Shown piece by piece: positions 41,847 through 42,090 of a DNA stretch of 42,090 nucleotides (position 1 is the stretch's first letter; each line of letters opens with the position of its first letter). Made by a program: the position numbers and the translations under genes. The DNA comes from Saprospiraceae bacterium. GTDB taxonomy: Bacteria; Bacteroidota; Bacteroidia; Chitinophagales; Saprospiraceae. Where the stretch lies: contig JALHQW010000041.1 in the NCBI GenBank assembly GCA_022841745.1, positions 1-42,090 of the forward strand, written 5' to 3'. The notes beneath the pieces are model-generated. The model worked only from the letters and a program-made list of their open reading frames with translations. It searched no databases and had not been told where the DNA came from.

Positions 41847-42090
41847 GTCCCGTAGGGACGCAACGTAGGTAGTAGTAGCAAACGTGCCAAAACCCAGTAA
41901 CCCCGTCCCGTAGGGACGCAACGTAGGTAGTAGCAAACGTGCCAAAACCCAGTAACCCCGTCCCGTAGGGACGCAACGTAGGTAGTAGTAGCAAACGTGC
42001 CAAAACCCAGTAACCCCGTCCCGTAGGGACGCAACGTAGGTAGTAGCAAACGTGCCAAAACCCAGTAACCCCGTCCCGTAGGGACGCAAC
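41847..42090. repeat. Tandem repeat array of GTCCCGTAGGGAC units with 58/55-bp periods
   Basis: GTCCCGTAGGGACGCAAC starts at 41847, 41905, 41960, 42018 and 42073, giving spacings of 58, 55, 58 and 55 bases. The difference is one extra TAG in alternate units (GTAGTAGTAG against GTAGTAG). Each unit contains the hairpin GTCCC-GTA-GGGAC. The intervening sequence is almost identical, so these are not CRISPR spacers. The array runs off the right edge. Confidence 0.95.

Noticed and set aside
41502-42089. Minus-strand frames reading repeated RPYGTGLLGFG units
   Set aside because: They are translations of the tandem DNA repeat and run into the antisense of cusA; no start signal or domain supports a protein.
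41847-42090. CRISPR array
   Set aside because: The sequences between the GTCCCGTAGGGAC units are almost identical, so there are no unique spacers, and no cas gene is present.

Overview
The window looks like chromosomal DNA from a Bacteroidota bacterium, most likely from the Saprospiria (Saprospiraceae-like); the lineage below phylum is an inference. The reasons are type IX secretion and gliding genes (PorV, PorU, PorP/SprF-like, GldJ) next to MurF, a type IX C-terminal sorting domain, lipoproteins whose Cys is followed by Lys and acidic residues, a TonB/SusC-type barrel protein, and several TAnnTTTG promoter -7 boxes. No tRNA, rRNA, CRISPR array or transposase gene was seen.

Layout. 0-10.1 kb is the secretion/cell-wall core: porV and porU on the minus strand, then a PorP/SprF-like protein, gldJ and murF on the plus strand. 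10.3-14.3 kb is a two-component system: a beta-propeller sensor kinase followed by a NarL/LuxR-type response regulator. 14.4-22.4 kb is a run of small secreted proteins and lipoproteins (a type IX cargo protein, a fibre-like mosaic protein, a PKD lipoprotein, a WKNG-repeat propeller lipoprotein, a possible PLAT-like protein, a DsrE-like protein and a thrombospondin-3-repeat lipoprotein). 22.7-24.3 kb is recN. 24.4-30.3 kb holds a lipoprotein, a predicted barrel protein, and a Spy/CpxP-like protein followed by a TonB-receptor-like barrel.

From 30.5 kb the content becomes metal- and lipid-related: a MerT-like/GDCCVxC fusion protein, a sphingolipid delta-4-desaturase-like enzyme, and a copper/silver resistance island (HYC_CC_PP-like protein, heavy-metal-binding lipoprotein, multicopper oxidase, an AraC regulator with an HMA-like front end, an HMA-MauE membrane protein, a CopB-type P-ATPase, and a CusA pump that keeps the E. 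coli methionine triad). The likely logic is sensing (AraC-HMA), periplasmic capture and oxidation (HMBD lipoprotein, multicopper oxidase), and export across the inner membrane (CopB) and out of the periplasm (CusA). The CusB and CusC partners are not in the window.

The most unusual signal is not protein coding. Four intergenic sites (1.48, 8.55, 13.52 and 22.6 kb) hold long inverted repeats whose arms are made of short phrases repeated in tandem. The phrase differs at each site, but the design is the same: a G/T-rich arm, a small loop and an A/C-rich arm. Other intergenic spacers carry very long perfect hairpins with GAA or TTC loops, a MITE-like element, a shared TGTAGYCGCCAAA palindrome, and a tandem array with alternating 58/55-bp periods at the right edge.
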